Origin: an uncultured Pseudomonadales bacterium
GTDB taxonomy: Bacteria; Pseudomonadota; Gammaproteobacteria; Pseudomonadales; Cellvibrionaceae
Reading direction: 5' to 3'
Assembly: GCA_947488935.1 (NCBI GenBank)
Contig: CANLBN010000002.1
Span: 186,001-250,000 of the forward strand
DNA length: 64,000 nucleotides
Shown here: one piece after another, positions 1-8,919 of the stretch
Position numbering within the stretch: the stretch's first letter is position 1
Layout: each line of letters opens with the position of its first letter
Program-made: the position numbers and the translations under genes
The notes under the pieces: generated by a model
Told to the model about the DNA's origin: nothing
The model's input: the letters and a program-made list of their open reading frames with translations, nothing else
Databases searched by the model: none

Positions 1-629
<629 letters not shown>

Positions 630-665
630 GTGCATTAATTTAAGGCGCTTTAGTGCTGTAAACTA

Positions 666-701
666 ACTTTAATTTGGGTGAAAAACTGCCCAAATTAAAG
701 T
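666..701 (+). terminator. Hairpin terminator after the thiolase gene
   Basis: A 13-bp perfect inverted repeat, ACTTTAATTTGGG (666-678) and CCCAAATTAAAGT (689-701), lies 36 bases after the thiolase stop codon. There is only a weak T-run after it. The right arm and half of the left arm are also part of the 65-bp direct repeat. Confidence 0.6.
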
Positions 702-736
702 TTCTAATTTAAAAGTCAGGTTTTTGTTGAACCTGA
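672..736. repeat. 65-bp direct repeat, copy 1
   Basis: This stretch is identical at every base to 4349-4413. It contains two possible hairpins: ATTTGGG/CCCAAAT, and TCAGGTT (716-722) with AACCTGA (730-736). Weaker similarity continues downstream, ending in the shared TATAAATCAA at 811-820 and 4479-4488. The two copies bracket the peroxidase and sensor-kinase genes. Confidence 0.9.
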
Positions 737-1436
737 TGCCTTTGTGGCGAAGTTACTATCATCCAAAGGTACGGTCATACCTGCCGAATCAATGTTTATT
801 AATATGGTTATATAAATCAATCGCTTAGCGCATTTTCAGTAAGGTTATACATCGTGAATCCTTAAGTTAGCGTGCTTAATCTTCTCCTTAGGTCCAAAGA
901 AAACCGCTCTTTTCAAAGCAATTGTCTATAACATTCGTAGCTGAGTGGCATATCTAAATAAAATATCAAAGCTAAGTAAGTGCTCCAATATTCTTAGGTG
1001 GAAGTATAGTTAATCAATAATTATTGCTGGGGGTCTTTATGGGCCTTGATAATCTGTTTTACCGAACTCTTGCAATTATTAAAATTTTAACCTACTGATT
1101 CTACTAGTATTTGTATTAATAAGTTCGTTATTAAAATTAATTAATACAATAGATACCATTAATTATGACTTCATAACCATAGTATGCTTAACTCAATCTC
1201 GTTATCCATATTGTAAAGGCTAATATATTTTTATAGAGTTTTTTTTAAAAGAACGTAGTAGCCTATAATAAATTTAGTACTCTATAATAGTAGTGGAACT
1301 TGAAGTTATAATAAAAATAATCTTCCAGACCTAATTTTACTATAAAGAATATCTTGGTTAATTATCCTTCAATGCAGACTTCGATAGTTTACTTGTTCTC
1401 TCAATTATTATAATTCATATAAAAAATGGTACAAAA
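737..1436. other. AT-rich intergenic stretch without a gene
   Basis: About 700 bases of very AT-rich DNA lie between direct-repeat copy 1 and the peroxidase gene. No coding frame, tRNA or clear terminator is visible. It presumably holds the promoter of the peroxidase operon, but no element stands out. Confidence 0.6.
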
Positions 1437-2381
1437 ATGGCGGCAAAAGGGTTGTTGTTAATAGTAGGTCTATTTTTAGTCATAGAGGAAGGGATCGCAA
1501 CTGATTTTATTACTCCAATACCAACATCTGTTGAGCACGACAAGCGCAAGGCATTACTTGGTAAAAAGCTGTTTTTTGATAAAAGCTTATCCTCTGATGG
1601 AAAAATCTCATGCAATAGCTGCCATAACCTAGCAAAATATGGTGTGGATGGTGCTAGCAAATCAATAGGTGTTGACAGAAAGCTTGGTAAGCGTAACTCG
1701 CCTACTGTATACAATGCCGTACTTAATTTCACACAATTTTGGGATGGTCGGGCGCTTGATTTACAGCATCAAGTATCGGGGCCCCTACTGACCGAATTTG
1801 AGATGGGATTTAAAAACTTTGACGATATTATTAAGTTACTTTCGAAAAATGCTGAATACAAAGAGTCTTTTGACCGTCTTTATGGTGGGGAAATATCAGA
1901 AGAAACCATTACTTTTTCTCTTGGGGAATTTGGTAAAACCTTATTATCACCTAATTCACCCTTTGATAAATATTTACAAGGTGATAAATCGGCTATTTCC
2001 GAGGTAGCTAAAAAAGGCTACAAAAATTTCATTTCATTTGGCTGTGTTGGCTGTCATCAAGGTGCAAATGTTGGAGGAAATATGTTCCAAAAGTTTGGCG
2101 TTCATGCTGATACGAGCCTTCGTGGTGCTAAGGATGATGATTTAGGGCGTTTTAATATTACTCGCAATGAATGGGATAAGCGGGTGTTTAAAGTCCCGAG
2201 TTTACGTATGGCTGTACACTCCTCTCCATATTTTCATGATGGCTCTGTAGAAACTATCGAAGAAGCTATTGAGATCATGATTCAATATCAGTTAGGTCGA
2301 GATGTTCCTATCGATGATCGGGACGCAATTGTTGAATTTCTAAAAACATTGCCTGGAGAGCTTAAGGATGGGGGTGAATAA
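1437..2381 (+). CDS. Di-heme cytochrome c peroxidase / MauG family protein
   Basis: The 314-residue protein starts with a short hydrophobic leader (residues 4-20), consistent with export to the periplasm. It has two c-type heme sites, CNSCH (C59, C62, H63) and CVGCH (C203, C206, H207), the standard layout of bacterial di-heme peroxidases, which reduce hydrogen peroxide with electrons from small c-type cytochromes. Motifs such as KLFFD, RNSPTVYNA, FWDGRA and VPSLR..HSSPYFHDGS are typical of the family. The stop codon abuts the ATG of the sensor kinase at 2382, so the two are very likely co-transcribed. Several subfamilies (CcpA, MauG-like) share this layout, so the substrate is not certain. 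Confidence 0.88.
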   Translation: MAAKGLLLIVGLFLVIEEGIATDFITPIPTSVEHDKRKALLGKKLFFDKSLSSDGKISCNSCHNLAKYGVDGASKSIGVDRKLGKRNSPTVYNAVLNFTQFWDGRALDLQHQVSGPLLTEFEMGFKNFDDIIKLLSKNAEYKESFDRLYGGEISEETITFSLGEFGKTLLSPNSPFDKYLQGDKSAISEVAKKGYKNFISFGCVGCHQGANVGGNMFQKFGVHADTSLRGAKDDDLGRFNITRNEWDKRVFKVPSLRMAVHSSPYFHDGSVETIEEAIEIMIQYQLGRDVPIDDRDAIVEFLKTLPGELKDGGE

Positions 2382-4103
2382 ATGAAAAAATATATAATTT
2401 TAATTGTTATTCTCATTTTGATTGGCGTGGGGCTTAGTGTTTTTGCTTATCAGAAAAATATTAGCGCTGAAAAAACGGATGCGAGCGTAGTTGTTGATCA
2501 AATTGGTGAAATGGAATCGCTCAATAATGAATTAAATGTTTTATTGTTCAAATCACGTTTTGGTATCGATAAAAATTATGACAATATCTCTAATGCAGTT
2601 GCAACGCTCAGGCTTAAATTCGTAGAGTTGCAAGACAATGGCTTGGCGGAAGTAGCAGAGAATAATTCCGCTTTAAAAAAAGCTCTTGACGAATACAGTG
2701 TGCAGTCGGTTATTAAGTTTGACTTAGTGGAAAACTTTAAAACTAATAGTTCAGTCTTAACGAACTCAGCTAAGTATTTGCCAATTTTAGGCGAGCAAGT
2801 TGTTACTGCTGTCAAAGAAACTGATACCACAGGTACTAAAAAAGAGTTAGAGTTGTTGAATAATGCAGTTTTAAAATATTTATTAGATGAAGACGATGTA
2901 GAAAGTAAGCAGTTGATTAGAAGTAAGTTAAGAGAGCTTGGTAATTATGAATCAAAAATTAACGTTGGCAGCGAGACACTACTACTTGAGCTTGGCTCGC
3001 ATTTAAAGACAATAATTGATCGTAAACTGCGGACACAACAGTACCTTGTTAGTGCAGTAGAACAGCCAGCAGGCCAAGCACTTAATGAATTGGCAGAGGT
3101 GTATGCTGACTATAATAAGAGTTTATTAAATGGCTCGAATGATGTTAGAAATGCTTTTATTGTTTATGGTATTGTTTTATTAGCCGCGCTTATCTTCTTT
3201 ACTGTTATCTTACGTAAAAAATATATTAGTATTGCAGAAAATTCTCTTAAAGTTAAATATGCATATGCTGAGCTTAAAGAGTCGCAAGAGCAATTGATTC
3301 AATCAGAAAAAATGGTATCAGTAGGGCAGGTTGTAGTAGCTGTTGCTAATGAGATTAATGCTCCTTTAGATGATATTGATAGAAATGTAGGGCTAGTAAA
3401 AAACAATATTAATGTCATTGAAAGCCTTATCGCATCAATCAAGGTGTTAAATGAAGAGGCGCGATCGCCAAAACGTAGTAATGCCAAAATAACTCAATAC
3501 TTACATAAACTATTGAATGAATTTCAGCGGCGCGATTCACTTAAGTCTTTTCATAAATCGGTCAATTTATTAGATGATAGTACACATGGTCTTGGCCAAA
3601 TCAAGGAGTTGGTGAATAGCTTAAGAGACTTTTCTCAAGTTGATGCTAAAGAAACTGAAAGCATTAATATCCATGACTGTATTGATGATTCATTAAGCGC
3701 AGCAGCAAGCTATATTTCGCCTAATAATATTGAAGTCATTAAAAAATATAGAGAGAACCCCAGTATCAATTTCACACCATCTAGGCTTAATCAGCTGTTT
3801 CTTAATGTAATTATTAATGCAGCTCAAGCAATGTCCGATGGTGGTATGCTCACAATAAAGACCCAGCAAAAAGGAGATAATATTATTATTGTCTTTGAAG
3901 ATACGGGTGTTGGTATGAGCAAAGAGTCACTAAAGAAAATATTTGATCCCTTCTATACGACTCAAAATAACGGGGAGGGAGCTGGGCTTGGCATGTCTAT
4001 TTCTTATAAAATTGTAGAGTCACATGGGGGTAAAATTACGGCTGCTTCCGAGTTAGGAAAAGGTTCAAGAATTCGTATTGTGTTTCCGGTGAATGAAAAA
4101 TAG
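2382..4103 (+). CDS. Membrane sensor histidine kinase-like protein with Asn in place of the H-box His
   Basis: This 573-residue protein has an N-terminal membrane helix (about 4-22), a helical extracytoplasmic region (about 35-255) resembling the DAHL type of sensor domain, a second membrane helix (about 257-278), a short coiled coil, a HisKA-like region and a HATPase_c domain. The ATPase boxes look intact: NQLFLNVIINAAQAM (N box), DTGVGM (G1) and GEGAGLGMSI (G2). The dimerisation helix reads SEKMVSVGQVVVAVANEINAPL; relatives have AHEIN, so the phosphorylated His is Asn323 (codon AAT, 3348-3350). It starts on the base after the peroxidase stop codon. No response regulator is next to it. It may be a pseudokinase, a phosphatase or a damaged kinase. 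Confidence 0.82.
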   Translation: MKKYIILIVILILIGVGLSVFAYQKNISAEKTDASVVVDQIGEMESLNNELNVLLFKSRFGIDKNYDNISNAVATLRLKFVELQDNGLAEVAENNSALKKALDEYSVQSVIKFDLVENFKTNSSVLTNSAKYLPILGEQVVTAVKETDTTGTKKELELLNNAVLKYLLDEDDVESKQLIRSKLRELGNYESKINVGSETLLLELGSHLKTIIDRKLRTQQYLVSAVEQPAGQALNELAEVYADYNKSLLNGSNDVRNAFIVYGIVLLAALIFFTVILRKKYISIAENSLKVKYAYAELKESQEQLIQSEKMVSVGQVVVAVANEINAPLDDIDRNVGLVKNNINVIESLIASIKVLNEEARSPKRSNAKITQYLHKLLNEFQRRDSLKSFHKSVNLLDDSTHGLGQIKELVNSLRDFSQVDAKETESINIHDCIDDSLSAAASYISPNNIEVIKKYRENPSINFTPSRLNQLFLNVIINAAQAMSDGGMLTIKTQQKGDNIIIVFEDTGVGMSKESLKKIFDPFYTTQNNGEGAGLGMSISYKIVESHGGKITAASELGKGSRIRIVFPVNEK

Positions 4104-4542
4104 ATGTCAAGCTAATTGGTAAAGGCCGATATCAATTCCGTATTGCAGCCGCCAATTGAACCTATATTATACTCTTTCAACGATATGAAATACCTGCTCT
4201 AAACTAATAGGTGTAGTCATATGCTCCAATTGGATGGAATAACAGGCGATATCTATGCGCTACCATTAATTATGTGAGTAACTTGAGGATTTTCTTGCAG
4301 TGGTTTATGGGCCTTTTCAGTTGCTATATCTCCAATAAGAGGGTGCTTATTTGGGTGAAAAACTGCCCAAATTAAAGTTTCTAATTTAAAAGTCAGGTTT
4401 TTGTTGAACCTGAACTCACCCTGTGGCAGAATTGCCAACCCTTGAAGTCAGGGACAGTATTAACTTGCATGATATTCTTATAAATCAACAAGTTAAGATG
4501 TTTTTTAGCAAATTAAATAGTTTTGCGCTTCAAAAGTTTTAA
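4104..4542. other. Intergenic region carrying direct-repeat copy 2
   Basis: No gene is visible between the sensor kinase and tRNA-Leu apart from the repeat at 4349-4413. The last 130 bases before the tRNA presumably contain its promoter, but no clear -35/-10 pair stands out. Confidence 0.5.
4349..4413. repeat. 65-bp direct repeat, copy 2
   Basis: This is a perfect copy of 672-736, 130 bases upstream of tRNA-Leu. Unlike copy 1 it lacks the outer half of the first hairpin (the base before ATTTGGG differs), so it starts inside what is a full terminator stem in copy 1. Confidence 0.9.
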
Positions 4543-4627
<85 letters not shown>

Positions 4628-4725
4628 TATTTTCAGGCTTGTTAAGGTTACAAATAGCCTATAGAGATATAGCCTTCATATTGATTGTTTGACACAATCA
4701 CTCTCAAAAGATACAGAGGATTAAG

Positions 4726-6030
4726 ATGCAAGTTTCCGTAGAGACGACTACTGGCTTAGAGCGTCGTTTAACGATTGCTGTTCCTGCAGCGGATATTGAT
4801 ACCAAAGTTAACCAAAAGTTGGCTGAAGTTGCTAAAACTGCCAAGATCAATGGTTTTCGTAAAGGTAAGGTACCACTTAAAGTTGTTAAGCAACAATATG
4901 GTGAAGCCGCACGCCAAGAAGTCGCTAGTGATATTATTAATACTTCTTATATGGAAGCAGTTCAGCAAGAGTCTGTACGTCCTGCAGGTTACCCAAAAAT
5001 CGAAGTAAATTCGATCGAAGAAGGTAAAGACCTTGAGTATGTTGCTATTATCGAAGTATACCCCGAGGTAAGCGTTGGTGAATTTAGCGATTACGAAGTT
5101 AAGCGCTTAAATGCTGAAATCAACGAAGCCGATATCGATGCTACCATCGAGAAACTACGCGAACAGCAAGCAAGCTTTGCGGTTGTTGAGCGTGCAGCAG
5201 ATTTTGGTGATCAAGTAACTATCGATTTTGTTGGCACTAAAGATGGTGAAGAGTTTGAAGGCGGTAAAGGTGCTGATTTTAAATTAGTGCTTGGTTCTGA
5301 CTCTATGATCCCTGGTTTTGAAGCGGGTGTTGTTGGCATGAACTTGAATGAAGAAAAGGTCGTTCCACTGACTTTTCCAGAAGATTATCAAGTCGAAGAG
5401 CTTCAAAATGCTGCGGTAGAATTTGCTATCACCGTTAAAAAAATTGAAGAAAAGACACTGCCAGAAGTGAATGAAGAATTCATGAAAGGTTTTGGCAGTG
5501 ACAATGCGGAAACATTCCGTAGCGAAATTAAAACCAATATGGAGCGTGAATTAAAGCGCGCTGTTGAAGGTAAACTTAAAGCCGAAGTCATGGATAAGCT
5601 GTTTGAAGCTCATGATGTAGAATTACCTAAAGCATTGGTCGAGTCAGAAATACAAACTTTGCGCGAGCAAATGATGCAGCAGTTTGGTGGTATGCAGCAA
5701 AATCCAGACTTAGACCTTAAAGCATTACTCCCAGACGAAATGTTTAAAGAGCAAGCCGAACGCCGAGTAGCATTAGGTTTAATTATTGGTGAAGTTGTTA
5801 AAAACTCTGAGATTAAAGCCGATGCAGACCGTGTGCGTGCTTATATTGAAGAGACTGCCGCAAGCTACGATAAGCCAGAGGAAGTCGTTAACTATTACTA
5901 TCAAAACCAGCAAATGCTCTCGGGCATTGAGTCTGTTGTACTTGAAGATATGGTTATTGAGCAAATTGTTGAGCAAGCTAAAGTAAGCGATGAAACTGTT
6001 GGTTATGAAGAGGCGGTTGCTAAAGCGTAG
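4726..6030 (+). CDS. tig: Trigger factor
   Basis: Trigger factor is the ribosome-bound chaperone and peptidyl-prolyl isomerase that meets nascent chains at the exit tunnel. The 434-residue length is normal. The ribosome-binding signature GFRKGKVP is at about residues 44-51. The FKBP-type isomerase domain follows at about 150-245 (VTIDFVGTKDGEEFEGGKG), and the helical C-terminal arms run from about 250 to the end. An AGAGGA ribosome site precedes the ATG. A hairpin terminator follows at 6084-6124, and clpP and clpX come next as in many gammaproteobacteria. Confidence 0.97.
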   Translation: MQVSVETTTGLERRLTIAVPAADIDTKVNQKLAEVAKTAKINGFRKGKVPLKVVKQQYGEAARQEVASDIINTSYMEAVQQESVRPAGYPKIEVNSIEEGKDLEYVAIIEVYPEVSVGEFSDYEVKRLNAEINEADIDATIEKLREQQASFAVVERAADFGDQVTIDFVGTKDGEEFEGGKGADFKLVLGSDSMIPGFEAGVVGMNLNEEKVVPLTFPEDYQVEELQNAAVEFAITVKKIEEKTLPEVNEEFMKGFGSDNAETFRSEIKTNMERELKRAVEGKLKAEVMDKLFEAHDVELPKALVESEIQTLREQMMQQFGGMQQNPDLDLKALLPDEMFKEQAERRVALGLIIGEVVKNSEIKADADRVRAYIEETAASYDKPEEVVNYYYQNQQMLSGIESVVLEDMVIEQIVEQAKVSDETVGYEEAVAKA

Positions 6031-6083
6031 CGTATTATTTACTGCTAAACCCTTCAAATTGTTGATGTTTTAATCAACTGCCT

Positions 6084-6124
6084 AAAAAAGATTGTTGTTT
6101 TCTTATAGAGCAACAATCTTTTTT
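6084..6124 (+). terminator. Rho-independent terminator after tig
   Basis: AAAAAAGATTGTTG (6084-6097) pairs with CAACAATCTTTTTT (6111-6124), with a 13-base loop and a T-run. The A-run on the left lets it work on either strand. Confidence 0.85.
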
Positions 6125-6330
6125 ATTTATTTACTCCAAACACTGGCATACTCTTGAATCAAGGGTTAAGCTAAATAAAAACAAGTTACGATATAGACTT
6201 TTTGAGATTTAGATATGTCATATATAGGCGGTTTTTCTCGGTCTTAATTTGATCTATAAAATGTTCAATCGACGTATCTTTTTTTGATTCTACTTATAAC
6301 CTATTTTCGTTTTAACAGGATAATGTTGTT

Positions 6331-6957
6331 ATGGCACAAAATGATTTATTTGGTTCTTCCGTGAGTAATGCCCTAGTTCCAATGGTAGTCGAGCAAACCT
6401 CAAGGGGTGAGCGCTCTTATGATATTTATTCTCGTCTACTTAAAGAGAGAATTATATTTTTAGTGGGTCAAGTAGAAGACCATATGGCGAATTTAGTCGT
6501 TGCTCAGCTGTTATTCTTGGAAGCTGAAAATCCAGATAAAGAAATTCACCTCTATATAAATTCACCCGGTGGTTCAGTGACTGCTGGTTTATCTATTTAC
6601 GATACCATGCAATTTATCAAACCCGATGTAAGTACCATGTGTATTGGTCAGGCCTGTAGTATGGGTGCCTTTCTGCTTAATGCCGGTGCCGAAGGTAAGC
6701 GTTTTTGCCTGCCTAATGCACGAACAATGATCCATCAGCCCAGCGGCGGTGCTCAAGGACAAGCAACGGATATCTCTATACAAGCCGAAGAAATCTTAAA
6801 AATACGCAAAAACCTCAATGAATTGATGGCAAAGCATTCAGGTCGTAGTGTTGATGAAATTGCACGCGATACCGAGCGTGATAACTTCATGAGCGCAGAA
6901 GAATCTAAAGAATATGGCCTAATAGACGAGGTATTAACTCATCGAGTGAGCTCATAA
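6331..6957 (+). CDS. clpP: ATP-dependent Clp protease proteolytic subunit
   Basis: ClpP forms the two-ring serine protease chamber that degrades proteins unfolded by ClpX or ClpA. The 208-residue protein has the catalytic triad S110 (in ACSMGAF), H135 (in MIHQPSG) and D184 (in ERDNFMS). The short N-terminal propeptide region and the hydrophobic YINSPGGSV strand are as in the E. coli enzyme. It is followed by clpX after 349 bases, so the two may have separate promoters. No unusual residues were seen. Confidence 0.97.
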   Translation: MAQNDLFGSSVSNALVPMVVEQTSRGERSYDIYSRLLKERIIFLVGQVEDHMANLVVAQLLFLEAENPDKEIHLYINSPGGSVTAGLSIYDTMQFIKPDVSTMCIGQACSMGAFLLNAGAEGKRFCLPNARTMIHQPSGGAQGQATDISIQAEEILKIRKNLNELMAKHSGRSVDEIARDTERDNFMSAEESKEYGLIDEVLTHRVSS

Positions 6958-7306
6958 CTTGCTGTATAGGCATTTTTAGTGGTTGCTAGGCAATTTTAAA
7001 ATAAGTTTCTGTGCATATAATCAATTAGCGACTAAAATTATAGATAGTCGTTAATTGAGCCGTTTGCAAATTATTAGGTTATAGAGGCTTTTTAGATAAA
7101 ATTAGTCTATTGCCCTTTAAAATGGCACATATCCCCCCAATAACTGTCACATAAGATGATAGCTGGAACTAACTAGGGCGTATATTGCAATAGTGGACGG
7201 GTATGAAGAGGAACTAGTAAAGGTTATATTACTAGATTAGAATTTAGGGTAACACTTAAACTAAGTTAAATGAGTTTAACAAGTCAACAAATAGTTAGGT
7301 ACGAAA
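6958..7306. other. clpP-clpX intergenic region
   Basis: The 349 bases contain no coding frame and no convincing terminator hairpin. They probably carry a clpX promoter, but I cannot point to one. Confidence 0.45.
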
Positions 7307-8605
7307 ATGGCCGATCACGGTAAAGATGGTGGTGATGATAATGGTAAGTTGCTCTATTGCTCGTTTTGCGGCAAGAGTCAACACGAGGTCCGCAAATTAA
7401 TTGCAGGGCCCTCAGTATTCATTTGTGACGAATGTGTCGACTTATGTAACGATATTATTCGTGAAGAGATTCAAGAATCTGGTAGCTCAGAGGGTACCTC
7501 TGAAAAGTTACCAACACCCGTTGAAATAACAGATACACTTAATGAGTATGTTATAGGGCAGCCACGTGCGAAGCGCGTTTTAGCGGTTGCTGTATATAAC
7601 CATTATAAACGCCTACGCTTTGGTGAAAACCGCTCTAAAGATAAAGATCAGGTCGAACTTGGTAAAAGTAATATCTTATTAGTAGGCCCTACAGGTAGTG
7701 GTAAAACACTATTGGCAGAGACATTAGCACGTCTACTTAATGTACCTTTTACTATTGCTGATGCCACCACGCTGACTGAAGCGGGTTATGTAGGGGAAGA
7801 TGTCGAAAACATCATCCAAAAATTGCTACAAAAATGCGATTACGATGTAGAGAAAGCCCAGCAGGGCATCGTCTATATTGATGAGATCGATAAAATTTCA
7901 CGTAAGAGTGATAATCCATCAATTACACGCGATGTGTCAGGCGAAGGCGTTCAGCAAGCACTACTTAAGCTTATTGAAGGTACGGTTGCCTCTGTACCCC
8001 CTCAAGGTGGTCGTAAGCATCCTCAGCAAGAGTTCTTGCAAGTGGATACTTCAAACATTTTGTTTATTTGTGGTGGTGCATTTGCAGGACTTGATAAAGT
8101 TATCCAAAACCGCTCCGAAAAAGGCGGTATTGGTTTTGGTGCATCAGTGACCAGTAAAACCAATAAAAATATTGGTGAATCTCTTAAAGAGTTAGAGTCA
8201 GAAGACCTTGTTACCTATGGCCTAATCCCTGAGTTTGTTGGCCGTCTACCAATGATTGCAACACTCGAAGAGCTTGATGAAGATGCATTGGTGCAAATCT
8301 TAACTGAGCCTAAAAACTCATTAACCAAGCAATATACAAAGTTATTTGAAATGGAAGACGTTGAAATTGACTTCCGTGAAGATGCACTTAAAGCGGTTGC
8401 CAAAAAAGCTATGATGCGCAAAACTGGTGCTCGTGGCCTTCGCTCCATTATGGAGGCAGTGTTGTTAGAGACAATGTATAAAATTCCTTCTGAGGAAGGG
8501 GTTGTTAAAGTGATTGTTGACGAGGGTGTCATTAATGCCGAATCAGAGCCTTTATTGGTTTACGACAATATCGGCATTCAGCAAAAGGCAGCACCTGAAG
8601 AATAG
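7307..8605 (+). CDS. clpX: ATP-dependent Clp protease ATP-binding subunit ClpX
   Basis: ClpX is the hexameric AAA+ unfoldase that feeds tagged proteins to ClpP. The N-terminal zinc-binding domain has four cysteines, C18, C21, C40 and C43. The Walker A motif GPTGSGKT is at 127-134, Walker B (VYIDEIDK) near 188, the [18 protein letters not shown] segment corresponds to the pore-2 and sensor region, and the IGFGA loop contacts ClpP. Length (432 residues) and the small C-terminal domain are normal. A terminator follows at 8660-8700. Confidence 0.97.
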   Translation: MADHGKDGGDDNGKLLYCSFCGKSQHEVRKLIAGPSVFICDECVDLCNDIIREEIQESGSSEGTSEKLPTPVEITDTLNEYVIGQPRAKRVLAVAVYNHYKRLRFGENRSKDKDQVELGKSNILLVGPTGSGKTLLAETLARLLNVPFTIADATTLTEAGYVGEDVENIIQKLLQKCDYDVEKAQQGIVYIDEIDKISRKSDNPSITRDVSGEGVQQALLKLIEGTVASVPPQGGRKHPQQEFLQVDTSNILFICGGAFAGLDKVIQNRSEKGGIGFGASVTSKTNKNIGESLKELESEDLVTYGLIPEFVGRLPMIATLEELDEDALVQILTEPKNSLTKQYTKLFEMEDVEIDFREDALKAVAKKAMMRKTGARGLRSIMEAVLLETMYKIPSEEGVVKVIVDEGVINAESEPLLVYDNIGIQQKAAPEE

Positions 8606-8919
8606 TATCCTGTGCAGATAACAAACTGCTACCAATAGTAATAGTTATAGCAACACATCAATGGGTTATTTAATCGTTTATGCATTAAATAGCCCATTTT
8701 AGTATCGACAATAAAATTTTCTTATATGTGGATTTATAGAGGTATTTGAGAGTCTTACCCTAGGACTAAACAGCTATTAACTAGTGGCTCATATAGAAAA
8801 TCCTTTAAATATATTGTAAATGTGGCCACATTATTCGCTGTGTGCCGATTTAGTTGTATTCTAGTTAATAGCCCCCACATATTCAGTAAATAATCGATTA
8901 ATAAGAAAAGAGGTAAGGC
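8606..8919. other. clpX-lon intergenic region
   Basis: This region holds the clpX terminator and the lon promoter region. A CCCCCACAT stretch at 8872-8880 resembles a heat-shock sigma-32 -10 element, but I find no convincing CTTGAA-like -35 box at the right distance. No other gene is visible. Confidence 0.45.
8660..8700 (+). terminator. Rho-independent terminator after clpX
   Basis: AATGGGTTATTTAAT (8660-8674) pairs with ATTAAATAGCCCATT (8684-8698) with one wobble pair and a 9-base loop, followed by TTTTAG. Confidence 0.75.

Noticed and set aside
8821..8880. Sigma-32 promoter of lon
   Set aside because: Only a CCCCCACAT -10-like piece is present; no good -35 element is found at the proper distance.
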